Positions 45,801 through 57,472 are shown, counted from the first letter of the stretch. The stretch is 64,000 nucleotides of DNA from Acipenser ruthenus (GCF_902713425.1 NC_081198.1:20877188-20941187); one strand, 5' to 3'. Numbers and translations: made by a program. Notes: generated from the sequence alone by a model not told the origin.

Positions 45801-46302
45801 TGCTCCGGTCTACGTCCCTCAGAGCACAATTGAAGTCACCTGACACGATGACGGGTACGTTCCCCAGCAGGAGTGGACGCAGCTGTGGAAAAAATTGAAC
45901 TCTTTCGTTTTGGTTAGTGGGTGCGTAGACATTGACCAGTCTGAGGGGAGTGTTGTTGTATGTCACATCCACGCTCAGAATTCTACCAGGTTCTACCTCC
46001 CTGCTGCTGCGGGAGGTAATAAATGGGTTTTTAAACAGGATACCTACTCCGTCGGCTCTGGCTATGTTGGAGCCCGACCAGAAGGAGTCCCCCAGGGTCC
46101 AACTCTCCTTCAGGTTCCTATAATCAGGGCTCGACGAAATACCACACTCCTGCAGAAAGATGAGATCTGCTTTCAAGTTAGCTAGATAGTTTAGTACATC
46201 AAATCTTTTTTGTGTCTCCCTGATGCTCCTGACATTAACAGACACACATATCAGGGCCATCAGGGTAGCTAACAAGAAAAGGAGTCGCTGCGTCCACCCC
46301 AT
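42860..46302 (-). pseudogene. Keno ORF2, element 7, one frameshift
   Basis: Two overlapping frames: 1-399 aa (45103-46302; APE and linker) and a 773-aa frame (42860-45181; RT and C terminus). The cause is loss of one C in a five-C run at about 45111-45114, near residue 398. All catalytic motifs are otherwise present. D442N is also seen. Confidence 0.9.
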
Positions 46303-46307
46303 AGCGA

Positions 46308-48252
46308 CTATGATTGGGAGGTCGGGACACTCTTCCTACTCTTAGCTCTACGCTTGCTTCGAGGGGGCTTGGGCTTATTTGCAACTCCCATCACCCCTGA
46401 GAAGGTACTCACTGCTGCCTCGTCCAAGAAGGCACCGTCTTTATATGCACAGTACGTGGAGTTGTTGGGGCTATTCAACTCCCCACAAGGTAAGTCTGGT
46501 GGAACTTGCTCAGGGCCCCTCGGAACGTGTGGGTCAGCTTTGTCCTGGGGGGGGTTATGACAGACAGCATTCTTTGGCTGTTACCGTCTGTTGAATTGGA
46601 GCTGTTAGCAGACTTCTGGCTTACCGCGTCCAGGGGTATTCCCATGTCCTCCAGTGCTGTATCTAGGAGGACCTCTAGGGGGCCCCTGGTTTTGCCCATA
46701 CAAGGGAGGGGGTCAAGGATGCTTTGAAGGGAGGCCCTTCGCTTGAAGAGGGTCATTGCTACAGAGGTACTGCTGGTCAGGGAAGGTGTTGACCCCGACC
46801 TCTCCCTCGGTGCATTAGTGAACACCTCTTCTGCGAGGTGTGCTAGGGTTTGTGCCAACGACTGGGAAGGCTGGCTGGGGATGCCCTGGCTGGCTGCTAC
46901 CTGCCCACTAGGCGGCAGTGTAGCCGTCCCACTCGCCTCCGTCTCTGCCTGCGAGGGCAAGACTGGGGACTTTGTGTGGACATTAGCTGGTTTTGGATCT
47001 ATGGGGGCCACCTGCAACTTGCTGTCTTTGATCCTGATCTTCTTTCTTTTCCCCCCCTCGTCTCTACCCTTTCTTTTCCCCACCCTCTGCTGGTTCTTCA
47101 CTCCCTTCCCCTCCTTCTCACTCTCACTTTCACTGTCGCTTTTGCTTTCCTCCCCCACGGACTCAATCCTTATGGCGTCATAACGAGAGCCGAGGGGGAG
47201 TGCTGGCACTGAGAGGGCCCTACTCAGGGGGGGGCCGCTGCTGGGTCCGGGCTCCCTCCCTGACTCGTGTTCTGCATCAGAGGAGCTACTGGAGGAGCTA
47301 GTGGAGTGGCTGTTGTACTCTCTCTCTGGGCTGGGGGAAGGGGTCCTCGTAAAACGGGACATGTCTCGGGGGCGGGGGGGTGAGGGGGTGCTGGTGATGA
47401 TGGTGGTGCTGGAGTCTGGGTCTTGGATACTGTTGGTGGTGATGTGGACTGATCTTTGTTACTTGCTCCCTCTTCCTGCTCAGGCCTAGGCTTGTTCATG
47501 TTTGCCTTGCTGGCTCTGGCCATGTTGGCATAGGAAGAGGGGCAGTCCTTAAACAGGTGCCCCTTCTTTCCACACAAATTGCACTGCCTCTCTTCTCTGC
47601 AGTGGCTGGTCTCGTGGGGGGCGCCGCAGTTCCTGCACTTGACTACAGTACACGCGGCCGCCAGGTGTCCTAATTCCCCACATTTCCTGCAGAGTTTTGG
47701 CATCCCATTATAGAATACCAGCCCTCTGTTGGGCCCTAACACTATGGAGTTTGGAATGTGGCGGACGCCTCCAATGCCCGATGGATCAACATTAAGGCGT
47801 ACCAGCCACTTTCTGGCTCCTGTCCAAACCCCATCTTCATCTGTAATTTTCCTCCCTTCTGATGACACCCTCCCATAGCGGTTAAGCCATGTTGTAATAT
47901 CATAGTCGCTAACAGCCTCATTGAAAAATTGGACAGTAACAACTTTCATTTCTCTGTCTGTCAGTGCATCCACACAAAATTCTTTGTATGGAGCGAGATA
48001 TTTATTCTCCCCCCAAAAGGACCACATTTCTTGTAACTTTTGGGGGTTCCTAAAACTGACCTCAAACACTTCCTTAAGCCCTGGCAATTTCACCAAACAA
48101 TTCAAGTCAGAAGGGGAAAAACCCATACCCCTCTGAAGAATGGTCCGGCTGAACTCCAGTCTCGTCAGTCCTGGTTCCGTTTCATCTTGCTTGTTTCTTG
48201 TGAAGCGCACCGCATTGTGCCTCCTGGTTTCCTGGGTTGGCCGGAACGCCAT
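46308..48252 (-). pseudogene. Keno ORF1, element 7, two frame changes
   Basis: Same arrangement as element 6: a 342-aa N-terminal frame (47224-48252) and an overlapping middle frame from the ATG at 47362. Both breaks (5-G run; 8-G run near 46547) are shared with element 6. Confidence 0.87.
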
Positions 48253-49281
48253 CCTTCAGCTGGCTCCTCCGATTGGGGTGGGAGAAGCCTCTGGACGTCC
48301 GGGTTGTCTCTCTCTACGGAAAAGAGACAACGTAAGCAGCAAATCTGGGCAGTTGAAGGAACTATTACTTTAGTCCCTGAGGAGATGGTTGCCTCGCAAG
48401 AGGGACCCCCTCCCCAGGTGAACGGTGTCCTTCCCTGGCGGAGTAGGGGGCGCTGCTTGGCACCGAGACCACGTAGGAAGAATCGTGGCTGTGACGCCTC
48501 CTCGGGGTCCGGGGCCGCCCTCTGCTCCTCCCAGATGGTGCCCTCTGCTGGGCGCCTGCTGCTCTCTCGGTCTGGATCTCGACTACAATCAAGGGCTGGG
48601 GATGAGGTCGTCTAGGTCATCAAAGGGTCCTCAAAGGTCGTCTGGATGGTAGGTCCTCCTTCTCTCTAACTCCAGGAACGTCTGGAAAAGCCGGAACCGC
48701 CTGAAAAAGAAAAAAACGGGAACCGCCTGAAAAAGAAAAAACTGCTCTCAACAGTCAACAAAATCTTGAAAGACCCTCGGCCTGGATTGGGCAAGCCAAA
48801 ACCAGACTGAGCATTAGTCTTCCAAAAAGTTGCCGAGCTGAAGAAAGCCAGTCAAAAATAAAAAAAATTCTGTTCCTCCTCACCCGAACAAACCTCTCAC
48901 AGACCCTCGGAGGGAGCGGGCAATGCCACTACCCTCTAAGCCTTAGTCTTAGAAAGATTTATTCGAACTGAAGAGAAGCCAGAGTATATGGCTGGCTAAG
49001 AAGGACCTGGCATAGGGACATGTTCCACCACACTTGTCTGGTTAGCTGCATGCTCCCAGGAAACAAACTGCTGCTGTCTACATCATCATCACATGTGAAT
49101 AAAAGAAAGAAAGACAGCAAGAAAGAAAGAGAGAAAGAAAGAGAAAGAAAGAGAGAAAGAAAAAAAAAAGAAGTAAAACGGCGGGAAAACTTGCATCAAC
49201 ACTGGCACTCTCCCTCCAGCAGGGGTAGACAAAATGCTCACAGGAGAGATCCAGATCTGACTTTGACCAACGTTAGAGAAA

Positions 49282-49470
49282 GGTGTGCACCGTTCCCGGA
49301 GGTACTGCAATACCGGGCCGATGCGTGGAGTGGACGGAGCAAGCCCCTGTTCCATCTCCCGATTCCAAAAATCAATTTAATATATGGTCCCCTGATAGGG
49401 GACGTATCAGATATTAAACTGATAAGAACAGATACTACACTTGATCTTAGCCAAAAGGCCGAGAAGCGAT
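49282..49470 (-). ncRNA. RNU2: U2 snRNA, complete copy 10
   Basis: Complete common sequence. The upstream flank has the aaaatttcaagc and accccaaaaaaac variants shared with copy 11. Confidence 0.97.
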
Positions 49471-49726
49471 GGCGACTTGGCCCTTGCCCGGGGCCCCCCA
49501 GCCCGGACGGCACAGGGGGATTCAAAGGTGGGTGCAAAATTTCAAGCACAAGCAGACCCCAAAAAAACGGGCTGCTGCTTCCAGAGGGGAAATGTGCAAT
49601 TTAAGCAGGAGAAAACAAAACAAAGCAAAAACACACACATAACACCAAAAACAAAACATAAACTGGCGGAGTGCGTCTTACAAATAGTCATGCCAAGCTG
49701 CTATGCTGTGCAAGGTGCCTTGGGTA
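49471..49726 (-). promoter_or_regulatory. U2 promoter, copy 10
   Basis: PSE-like motif at 49518-49530; SPH-like element at 49709-49726. Confidence 0.68.
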
Positions 49727-50071
49727 ACTACAACTGTGCCTCGCTGGCTGGCTGGCTTGCTAAGAAGGTCCTGGCATAGGGACATGTTCCACCACACTTG
49801 TCTGGTTAGCTGCATGCTCCCAGGAAACAACCTGCTGCTGTCTACATCATCACCACATGTGAATAAAAGAAAGAAAGACAGCAAGAAAGAAAGAGAGAAA
49901 GAAAGAGAGAAAGAGAGAAAGAAAGAGAGAAAGAAAGAAAGAGAGAAAGAAAAAAAAAAGAAGTAAAACGGCGGGAAAACTTGCATCAACACTGGCACTC
50001 TCCCTCCAGCAGGGGTAGACAAAATGCTCACAGGAGAGATCCAGATCTGACTTTGACCAACGTTAGAGAAA

Positions 50072-50206
50072 GGTGTGCACCGTTCCCGGAGGTACTGCAA
50101 TACCGGGCCGATGCGTGGAGTGGACGGAGCAAGCCCCTGTTCCATCTCCCGATTCCAAAAATCAATTTAATATATGGTCCCCTGATAGGGGACGTATCAG
50201 ATATTA
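50072..50206 (-). pseudogene. RNU2: U2 3' fragment (nt 55-189) cut by element 8
   Basis: Standard junction, tatta then atactctttt. Confidence 0.95.
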
Positions 50207-50856
50207 ATACTCTTTTATTGAGATTTTACATTTTTTACATTTACACCCATTCGTTTTTTCATTCATTTTACATTTCTTTTAAAGATGACATTCATGCATA
50301 CAGACATACATTTTGTTTTAAAAGCATTTAAAATACATTTAAAAACACCAAGACAATTGTGCTTTGTACATGGTTAAAACAGACACAGATTAAAATCAAC
50401 ATGAAAAAAACCTGTGCTGTTTTAAAAGTGACTGGAAAAAAAGAACCATCTATAAAAAACCAGTGCTTGTGAGGGCCGGGGAGTGCTCTCTAAAAAAGTT
50501 CAAAAGTGAACATAAAACTAGATCTAAAACAGGGACAGGGGAAAAGGGACAGTGTATAGAACAGTGAGTTAAAATTCTAAAATTTTAAAACACTTAAAAT
50601 GTAACTTTTAATAGTTTACATTAAAAATCTTAAAGATACATAAAACAAAACAAAACAAAATCAAATAAAACATTCAACGTAAATCAAATAAAAGTCCATA
50701 AAACTGAAACAAAAAGACTACATAAAACCAGGGCACCGTTGAAAAAACGGTCATGCCAGCTAAAAAGGGCGGAATGCTGGCATGACAAAATAAATAAAAG
50801 GCTTAGCGGTGCCCCGTAGTCCCGCTCCTAGGAGCTAGCGGTTCCAGTTTTTTCCT

Positions 50857-53800
50857 TTATTCCATCTTCACGTCCTGAAGTCCGGCGATCCTCCACTCCG
50901 CGCAGGCCTTGTCCTTCCCGAGGGTCCGGATGTCCAGAATTACAAAGTCCTTGATAAGAGTTTGTGCCCTTCTGGTCGTGGTGATAGTGTCTAGCTCCTG
51001 CTTGTGATAGACACAGACGTTACGGCCTTCCCACAGGATCTGCTTGACAACATTGATGACACGCCAAACGCACTTAGCTGTGCTGGTATCGATTCCTCCC
51101 GCAGGCCCATAGAGCACAGTCTCAGCGGTCATCTTGGCCGTGTCAGCAAACCTGTTTAGGAAGACAGAGACAGAGAGCCAGACACTGCCAGCCACATCAC
51201 ACTCCCAGAAGATATGGGCTGGTGTTTCTCTCTTGCGGCACTTTGCATAGGGGCATGTTTCTACTTGGGCTAGTCCCCTCCTGAACATGAACGCTCGAGT
51301 GGGGAGTGCACTGTGGACGGTGTTCCATGCTATATCCTTCTGGACATTACTGAGGCAGCTGTGAGACACATTCTCCCAGATTTTTTGGCTTTGGGTGAGG
51401 GAGAAAGTAGCTACTTTTTCAATTTCCTGGGAACCGGCAAGATATTTAGTTACAGCCTTGTATTCCCAGGAGGCCAATTTTGCTTTATCTAAGCCCAATT
51501 TATATATAGTGTCCCTTAAGGTTCTATAATACAATGGGGGGTCCCAGGAGTACGGCACGGTGTTATCAATAGTGCAGAGGCCCAAGGCCCTGAGACAGGT
51601 GGCAAAATAGAAACGATTCATGTAACATACCTTCCTGTCCAGGGCCTGGATGTTCTTGATAGTTTGCGTGAGCCCCTGCACTCGGGTGAGCTGCACAACG
51701 TCCGGGACCCCCTTACCTCCCTTCTTGTCGGCTTTACTCAGGGTGGCTCGCTTTACCCTCTCCATCTTGCTGCCCCAGATAAAGCGGTGGATAATGCGGT
51801 CCACCACTTTTTTGGTGGTCCTGTCTGGGGGAAAGATTTTTCCTACATAAGAGAGGATGGGGAACAGTATAGACTTGGTTATTAATACTCTACCCGTCAT
51901 TGATAAGGATCTTGTGCTCCATCCGCCAATCTTTTTACGGACCTGGTTAATGGCCGCCGTCCAGCTCTGGGCCCCCGAGCTATTGTTCTCGAAAATGAGG
52001 CCCAGAATCTTGATTTTGTCCTTTTTGACAGGGTACATGTCCGACAGTTCCCTATCTACCTGCCAATTTTTAGACACGTAGACTTCGCTCTTGGACTTAT
52101 TAATCACTGCCCCGGTCGCCGTGCAGTACTTCTCAAGGATATTACTAATCCGAGGTACCGACGATGTGTTGGTGCAAATGAGTGACACATCGTCCATATA
52201 TGCTGTTGTTTTGACCTGGACCCCGTTGGATCCAGGCAGCTGGAAACCAGTTATATTGGTATCCCTACGAATTGCCTGCAGGAGGGGTTCAATGCACACG
52301 ACATATAGCAGTGGGGATAGTGGGCAACCCTGTCTGACCCCTGACTGGATAGATATTTTACCAGTCAGGTGCCTGTTCACCAAGACTCGGGTACTAATGT
52401 TTGTATATATGGTTTTAACCCACTCCCTAAGTCCAGGAGCGAATTTCATCTGGTCCATCACTTTGTACATATATTCATGGCTTACCCTATCGAACGCCTT
52501 CTCCTGGTCAAGGTTGAACAGGCAGAGGGGATGGTTCCGTTCTCTAGAATAAGCCAGAATGTCCCTTGTTAACATTAAAATATCCGTGATGGACCTCCCT
52601 GGGACGCCACAAGCCTGGTCGGGGCCAATGACCAAAGGGAGGTGTACTTGTAGCCGGAGCATCAGAGCTTTGGCTAGTATCTTGTAATCCACGCAAAGGA
52701 GGCTGATTGGGCGCCAATTCCGTAGATCTTTAACTTCCCCTTTCTTATGAAGGAGAGTAATTACACTCTCCCGCATAGAAGGGCCCAACCGCTTCTCCCT
52801 GTAGACCGCTCTGTAGACCTCCGCTAAATGGACTTTTAGCGTGTCCCAAAAAAGATGGTAATACTCACCCGGGATGCCATCTGGACCTGGCGTCTTACCG
52901 GTGTTCATGGTCTTAACCGCCTGGGTGAGCTCCTCCAGCGTGAGTTCTGGGTCCTTCTCCTCCTCCTCGTCGTCCCGCACTGAGTCAGGCTCCAACTGGC
53001 TCAGGAACCACTCTATCAGGGTGTCATCTGTAGCTTTGATGTTATACAGGTCCCTATAGAAGTTCTCTACCACTTTTTTCACTCCCTCACTATCCTCTAC
53101 TATCCTCCCCCTGCTGTCGAGCATGGAGGACATCAAGTGCCGCTTCTCCCTCGTTTTCTGGAAGAAGAAGCGAGTACACTTTTCGTCTTCCTCCATTTTT
53201 TGCACTTTTGCATTGTGCATGACCTTTCGTTGTTCCTCCCTACAAAGCACTGAAAGATCTAGCTTGGTCTGGTCTATTTCGTCGCTTACAGGGAACCCCC
53301 GAAGCTGAAGCAGGCTCAGACGCTGGAGGGCAGCATTCAGGTGTTTATATTTGGCCCTCCTTTCTTTTGCTTTCCTCTTGCCTGCTGCTATGAAATAACC
53401 CTTAGTTCTGATTTTGACCATCTCCCACCACTCTATAGGGGAGTTGAATAGGTCACGCAAAGTGGTCCACTCAACAAGCCTGCTCTTATAGGCTGCAGCT
53501 ATGGAGGGGTCATCGAGTAAGGAGGTGTTTAATTTCCAAACCCCTGACCCCATCTGGGAGGTCTGAGGGACCTGCAATGTTACCTGCAGGAGCCTATGGT
53601 CAGAGAAGAAGACGGCCTGGGTGTCTACTGCCGTCTTCGTAAGGGAGCTGGTATGCAGGACGAGATCTATACGGGAGAAGGAGGTCCCAGATGAGCTCAC
53701 CCAGGTAAAGGGAGGCACCAGGTCCTTACCTGCATCACACAGGGAGAAATCAAATATTACGGAGGACAAAACTCTACTAGAGCGGTCGTTGCGTGGCCTG

Positions 53801-54300
53801 CTCCGGTCTACGTCCCTCAGAGCACAATTGAAGTCACCTGACACGATGACGGGTACGTTCCCCAGCAGGAGTGGACGCAGCTGTGGAAAAAAATGAACTC
53901 TTTCGTTTTGGTTAGTGGGTGCATAGACATTGACCAGTCTGAGGGGGGTGTTGTTGTATGTCACATCCACGCTCAGAATTCTACCAGGTTCTACCTCCCT
54001 GCTGCTGCGGGAGGTAATAAATGGGTTTTTAAACAGGATACCTACTCCGTCGGCTCTGGCTATGTTGGAGCCCGACCAGAAGGAGTCCCCCAGGGTCCAA
54101 CTCTCCTTCAGGTCCCTATAATCAGGGCTCAACGAAATACCACACTCCTGCAGAAAGATGAGATCTGCTTTCAAGTTAGCTAGATAGTTTAGTACATCAA
54201 ATCTTTTTTGTGTCTCCCTGATGCTCCTGACATTAACAGACACACATATCAGGGCCATCAGGGTAGCTAACAAGAAAAGGAGTCGCTGCGTCCACCCCAT
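50857..54300 (-). CDS. Keno ORF2 protein, APE + RT, 1147 aa (element 8)
   Basis: Intact frame with all catalytic motifs. Private substitutions: S57L, Q136H and S183F in the APE domain, A343D in the linker and T800S in the RT C-terminal region. None hits a catalytic residue. Confidence 0.93.
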   Translation of the reverse strand: MGWTQRLLFLLATLMALICVSVNVRSIRETQKRFDVLNYLANLKADLIFLQECGISLSPDYRDLKESWTLGDSFWSGSNIARADGVGILFKNPFITSRSSREVEPGRILSVDVTYNNTPLRLVNVYAPTNQNERVHFFPQLRPLLLGNVPVIVSGDFNCALRDVDRSRPRNDRSSRVLSSVIFDFSLCDAGKDLVPPFTWVSSSGTSFSRIDLVLHTSSLTKTAVDTQAVFFSDHRLLQVTLQVPQTSQMGSGVWKLNTSLLDDPSIAAAYKSRLVEWTTLRDLFNSPIEWWEMVKIRTKGYFIAAGKRKAKERRAKYKHLNAALQRLSLLQLRGFPVSDEIDQTKLDLSVLCREEQRKVMHNAKVQKMEEDEKCTRFFFQKTREKRHLMSSMLDSRGRIVEDSEGVKKVVENFYRDLYNIKATDDTLIEWFLSQLEPDSVRDDEEEEKDPELTLEELTQAVKTMNTGKTPGPDGIPGEYYHLFWDTLKVHLAEVYRAVYREKRLGPSMRESVITLLHKKGEVKDLRNWRPISLLCVDYKILAKALMLRLQVHLPLVIGPDQACGVPGRSITDILMLTRDILAYSRERNHPLCLFNLDQEKAFDRVSHEYMYKVMDQMKFAPGLREWVKTIYTNISTRVLVNRHLTGKISIQSGVRQGCPLSPLLYVVCIEPLLQAIRRDTNITGFQLPGSNGVQVKTTAYMDDVSLICTNTSSVPRISNILEKYCTATGAVINKSKSEVYVSKNWQVDRELSDMYPVKKDKIKILGLIFENNSSGAQSWTAAINQVRKKIGGWSTRSLSMTGRVLITKSILFPILSYVGKIFPPDRTTKKVVDRIIHRFIWGSKMERVKRATLSKADKKGGKGVPDVVQLTRVQGLTQTIKNIQALDRKVCYMNRFYFATCLRALGLCTIDNTVPYSWDPPLYYRTLRDTIYKLGLDKAKLASWEYKAVTKYLAGSQEIEKVATFSLTQSQKIWENVSHSCLSNVQKDIAWNTVHSALPTRAFMFRRGLAQVETCPYAKCRKRETPAHIFWECDVAGSVWLSVSVFLNRFADTAKMTAETVLYGPAGGIDTSTAKCVWRVINVVKQILWEGRNVCVYHKQELDTITTTRRAQTLIKDFVILDIRTLGKDKACAEWRIAGLQDVKME

Positions 54301-54305
54301 AGCGA

Positions 54306-56251
54306 CTATGATTGGGAGGTCGGGACACTCTTCCTACTCTTAGCTCTACGCTTGCTTCGAGGGGGCTTGGGCTTATTTGCAACTCCCATCACCCCTGAGA
54401 AGGTACTCACTGCTGCCTCGTCCAAGAAGGCACCGTCTTTATATGCACAGTACGTGGAGTTGTTGGGGCTATTCAACTCCCCACAAGGTAAGTCTGGTGG
54501 AACTTGCTCAGGGCCCCTCGGAACGTGTGGGTCAGCTTTGTCCTGGGGGGGGGTTATGACAGACAGCATTCTTTGGCTGTTACCGTCTGTTGAATTGGAG
54601 CTGTTAGCAGACTTCTGGCTTACCGCGTCCAGGGGTATTCCCATGTCCTCCAGTGCTGTATCTAGGAGGACCTCTAGGGGGCCCCTGGTTTTGCCCATAC
54701 AAGGGAGGGGGTCAAGGATGCTTTGAAGGGAGGCCCTTCGCTTGAAGAGGGTCATTGCTACAGAGGTACTGCTGGTCAGGGAAGGTGTTGACCCCGACCT
54801 CTCCCTCGGTGCATTAGTGAACACCTCTTCTGCAAGGTGTGCTAGGGTTTGTGCCAACGACTGGGAAGGCTGGCTGGGGATGCCCTGGCTGGCTGCTACC
54901 TGCCCACTAGGCGGCAGTGTAGCCGTCCCACTCGCCTCCGTCTCTGCCTGCGAGGGCAAGACTGGGGACTTTGTGTGGACATTAGCTGGTTTTGGATCTA
55001 TGGGGGCCACCTGCAACTTGCTGTCTTTGATCCTGATCTTCTTTCTTTTCCCCCCCTCGTCTCTACCCTTTCTTTTCCCCACCCTCTGCTGGTTCTTCAC
55101 TCCCTTCCCCTCCTTCTCACTCTCACTTTCACTGTCGCTTTTGCTTTCCTCCCCCACGGACTCAATCCTTATGGCGTCATAACGAGAGCCGAGGGGGAGT
55201 GCTGGCGCTGAGAGGGCCCTACTCAGGGGGGGGCCGCTGCTGGGTCCGGGCTCCCTCCCTGCCTCGTGTTCTGCATCAGAGGAGCTACTGGAGGAGCTAG
55301 TGGAGTGGCTGTTGTACTCTCTCTCTGGGCTGGGGGAAGGGGTCCTCGTAAAACGGGACATGTCTCGGGGGCGGGGGGGTGAGGGGGTGCTGGTGATGAT
55401 GGTGGTGCTGGAGTCTGGGTCTTGGATACTGTTGGTGGTGATGTGGACTGATCTTTGTTACTTGCTCCCTCTTCCTGCTCAGGCCTAGGCTTGTTCATGT
55501 TTGCCTTGCTGGCTCTGGCCATGTTGGCATAGGAAGAGGGGCAGTCCTTAAACAGGTGCCCCTTCTTTCCACACAAATTGCACTGCCTCTCTTCTCTGCA
55601 GTGGCTGGTCTCGTGGGGGGCGCCGCAGTTCCTGCACTTGACTACAGTACACGCGGCCGCCAGGTGTCCTAATTCCCCACATTTCCTGCAGAGTTTTGGC
55701 ATCCCATTATAGAATACCAGCCCTCTGTTGGGCCCTAACACTATGGAGTTTGGAATGTGGCGGACGCCTCCAATGCCCGATGGATCAACATTAAGGCGTA
55801 CCAGCCACTTTCTGGCTCCTGTCCAAACCCCATCTTCATCTGTAATTTTCCTCCCTTCTGATGACACCCTCCCATAGCGGTTAAGCCATGTTGTAATATC
55901 ATAGTCGCTAACAGCCTCATTGAAAAATTGGACAGTAACAACTTTCATTTCTCTGTCTGTCAGTGCATCCACACAAAATTCTTTGTATGGAGCGAGATAT
56001 TTATTCTCCCCCCAAAAGGACCACATTTCTTGTAACTTTTGGGGGTTCCTAAAACTGACCTCAAACACTTCCTTAAGCCCTGGCAATTTCACCAAACAAT
56101 TCAAGTCAGAAGGGGAAAAACCCATACCCCTCTGAAGAATGGTCCGGCTGAACTCCAGTCTCGTCAGTCCTGGTTCCGTTTCATCTTGCTTGTTTCTTGT
56201 GAAGCGCACCGCATTGTGCCTCCTGGTTTCCTGGGTTGGCCGGAACGCCAT
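54306..56251 (-). pseudogene. Keno ORF1, element 8, single frame change splitting it into two overlapping frames
   Basis: Frame a (55223-56251, 342 aa) has the core and knuckles. Frame b (54306-55361, 351 aa from an ATG, MSRFTRT) has the Ser, acidic, basic and C-terminal parts and ends at the genuine ORF1 stop 5 nt before ORF2. The only break is the 5-G run near 55381-55386. Frames a and b overlap by about 139 nt. A frameshifting or internal-start mechanism could in principle make both; simple mutation is the default reading. Confidence 0.87.
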
Positions 56252-57283
56252 CCTTCAGCTGGCTCCTCCGATTGGGGTGGGAGAAGCCTCTGGACGTCCG
56301 GGTTGTCTCTCTCTACGGAAAAGAGACAACGTAAGCAGCAAATCTGGGCAGTTGAAGGAACTATTACTTTAGTCCCTGAGGAGATGGTCGCCTCGCAAGA
56401 GGGACCCCCTCCCCAGGTGAACGGTGTCCTTCCCTGGCGGAGTAGGGGGCGCTGCTTGGCACCGAGACCACGTAGGAAGAATCGTGGCTGTGACGCCTCC
56501 TCGGGGTCCGGGGCCGCCCTCTGCTCCTCCCAGATGGCGCCCTCTGCTGGGCGCCTGCTGCTCTCTCGGTCTGGATCTCGATTACAATCAAGGGCTGGGG
56601 ATGAGGTCGTCTAGGTCATCAAAGGGTCCTCAAAGGTCGTCGGGATGGTAGGTCCTCCTTCTCTCTAACTCCAGGAACGTCTGGAAAAGCCGGAACCGCC
56701 TGAAAAAGAAAAAAACGGGAACCGCCTGAAAAAGAAAAAACTGCTCTCAACAGTCAACAAAATCTTGAAATACCCTCGGCTTGGATTGGGCAAGCCAAAA
56801 CCAGACTGAGCATTAGTCTTCCAAAAAGTTGCCGAGCTGAAGAAAGCCAGTCAAAAATAAAAAAAATTCTGTTCCTCCTCACCCGAACAAACCTCTCACA
56901 GACCCTCGGAGGGAGCGGGCAATGCCACTACCCTCTAAACCTTAGTCTTAGTAAGATTTATTCGAACTGAAGAGAAGCCAGAGTATATGGCTGGCTAAGA
57001 AGGACCTGGCATAGGGACATGTTCCACCACACTTGTCTGGTTAGCTGCATGCTCCCAGGAAACAAACTGCTGCTGTCTACATCATCACCACATGTGAATA
57101 AAAGAAAGAAAGACAGCAAGAAAGAAAGAGAGAAAGAAAAAGAAAGAAAGAAAGAGAGAAAGAAAAAAAAAGAAGTAAAACGGCGGGAAAACTTGCATCA
57201 ACACTGGCACTCTCCCTCCAGCAGGGGTAGACAAAATGCTCACAGGAGAGATCCAGATCTGACTTTGACCAACGTTAGAGAAA

Positions 57284-57472
57284 GGTGTGCACCGTTCCCG
57301 GAGGTACTGCAATACCGGGCCGATGCGTGGAGTGGACGGAGCAAGCCCCTGTTCCATCTCCCGATTCCAAAAATCAATTTAATATATGGTCCAATGATAG
57401 GGGACGTATCAGATATTAAACTGATAAGAACAGATACTACACTTGATCTTAGCCAAAAGGCCGAGAAGCGAT
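57284..57472 (-). ncRNA. RNU2: U2 snRNA, complete-length copy 11 with damaged stem IIb
   Basis: Full length with all ends and motifs, but two adjacent changes at 57393-57394 (plus strand ccaatgat for cccctgat; U2 nt 79-80, GG to TT) remove two pairs of stem IIb. This copy may be a weak or non-functional gene. Confidence 0.93.

Larger units (their letters stand above)
42222..48988 (-). mobile_element. Keno-like LINE, element 7, full length apart from the last ~14 bp, fused to spacer microsatellite
   Basis: A 6.77-kb copy: 3' UTR 42222-42859, ORF2 42860-46302 (frameshifted), ORF1 46308-48252, 5' UTR 48253-48988. The 3' end sits in the U2 spacer microsatellite, not in U2. The shared GAG and the missing 14 terminal bases suggest a deletion or recombination joint, not a normal insertion. 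Confidence 0.92.
48989..50206 (-). repeat. U2 repeat block 8 (one complete unit, one interrupted unit)
   Basis: Period 790 bp. Microsatellites at about 49101-49172 and 49864-49972. Confidence 0.92.
50207..56987 (-). mobile_element. Keno-like LINE, element 8, full length
   Basis: A 6.78-kb copy: 3' UTR 50207-50856, ORF2 50857-54300, ORF1 54306-56251, 5' UTR 56252-56987. This is the best preserved full-length copy. ORF2 is intact and ORF1 is interrupted only at the shared C-run. It stands closest to a potentially active element in the window. Confidence 0.94.
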
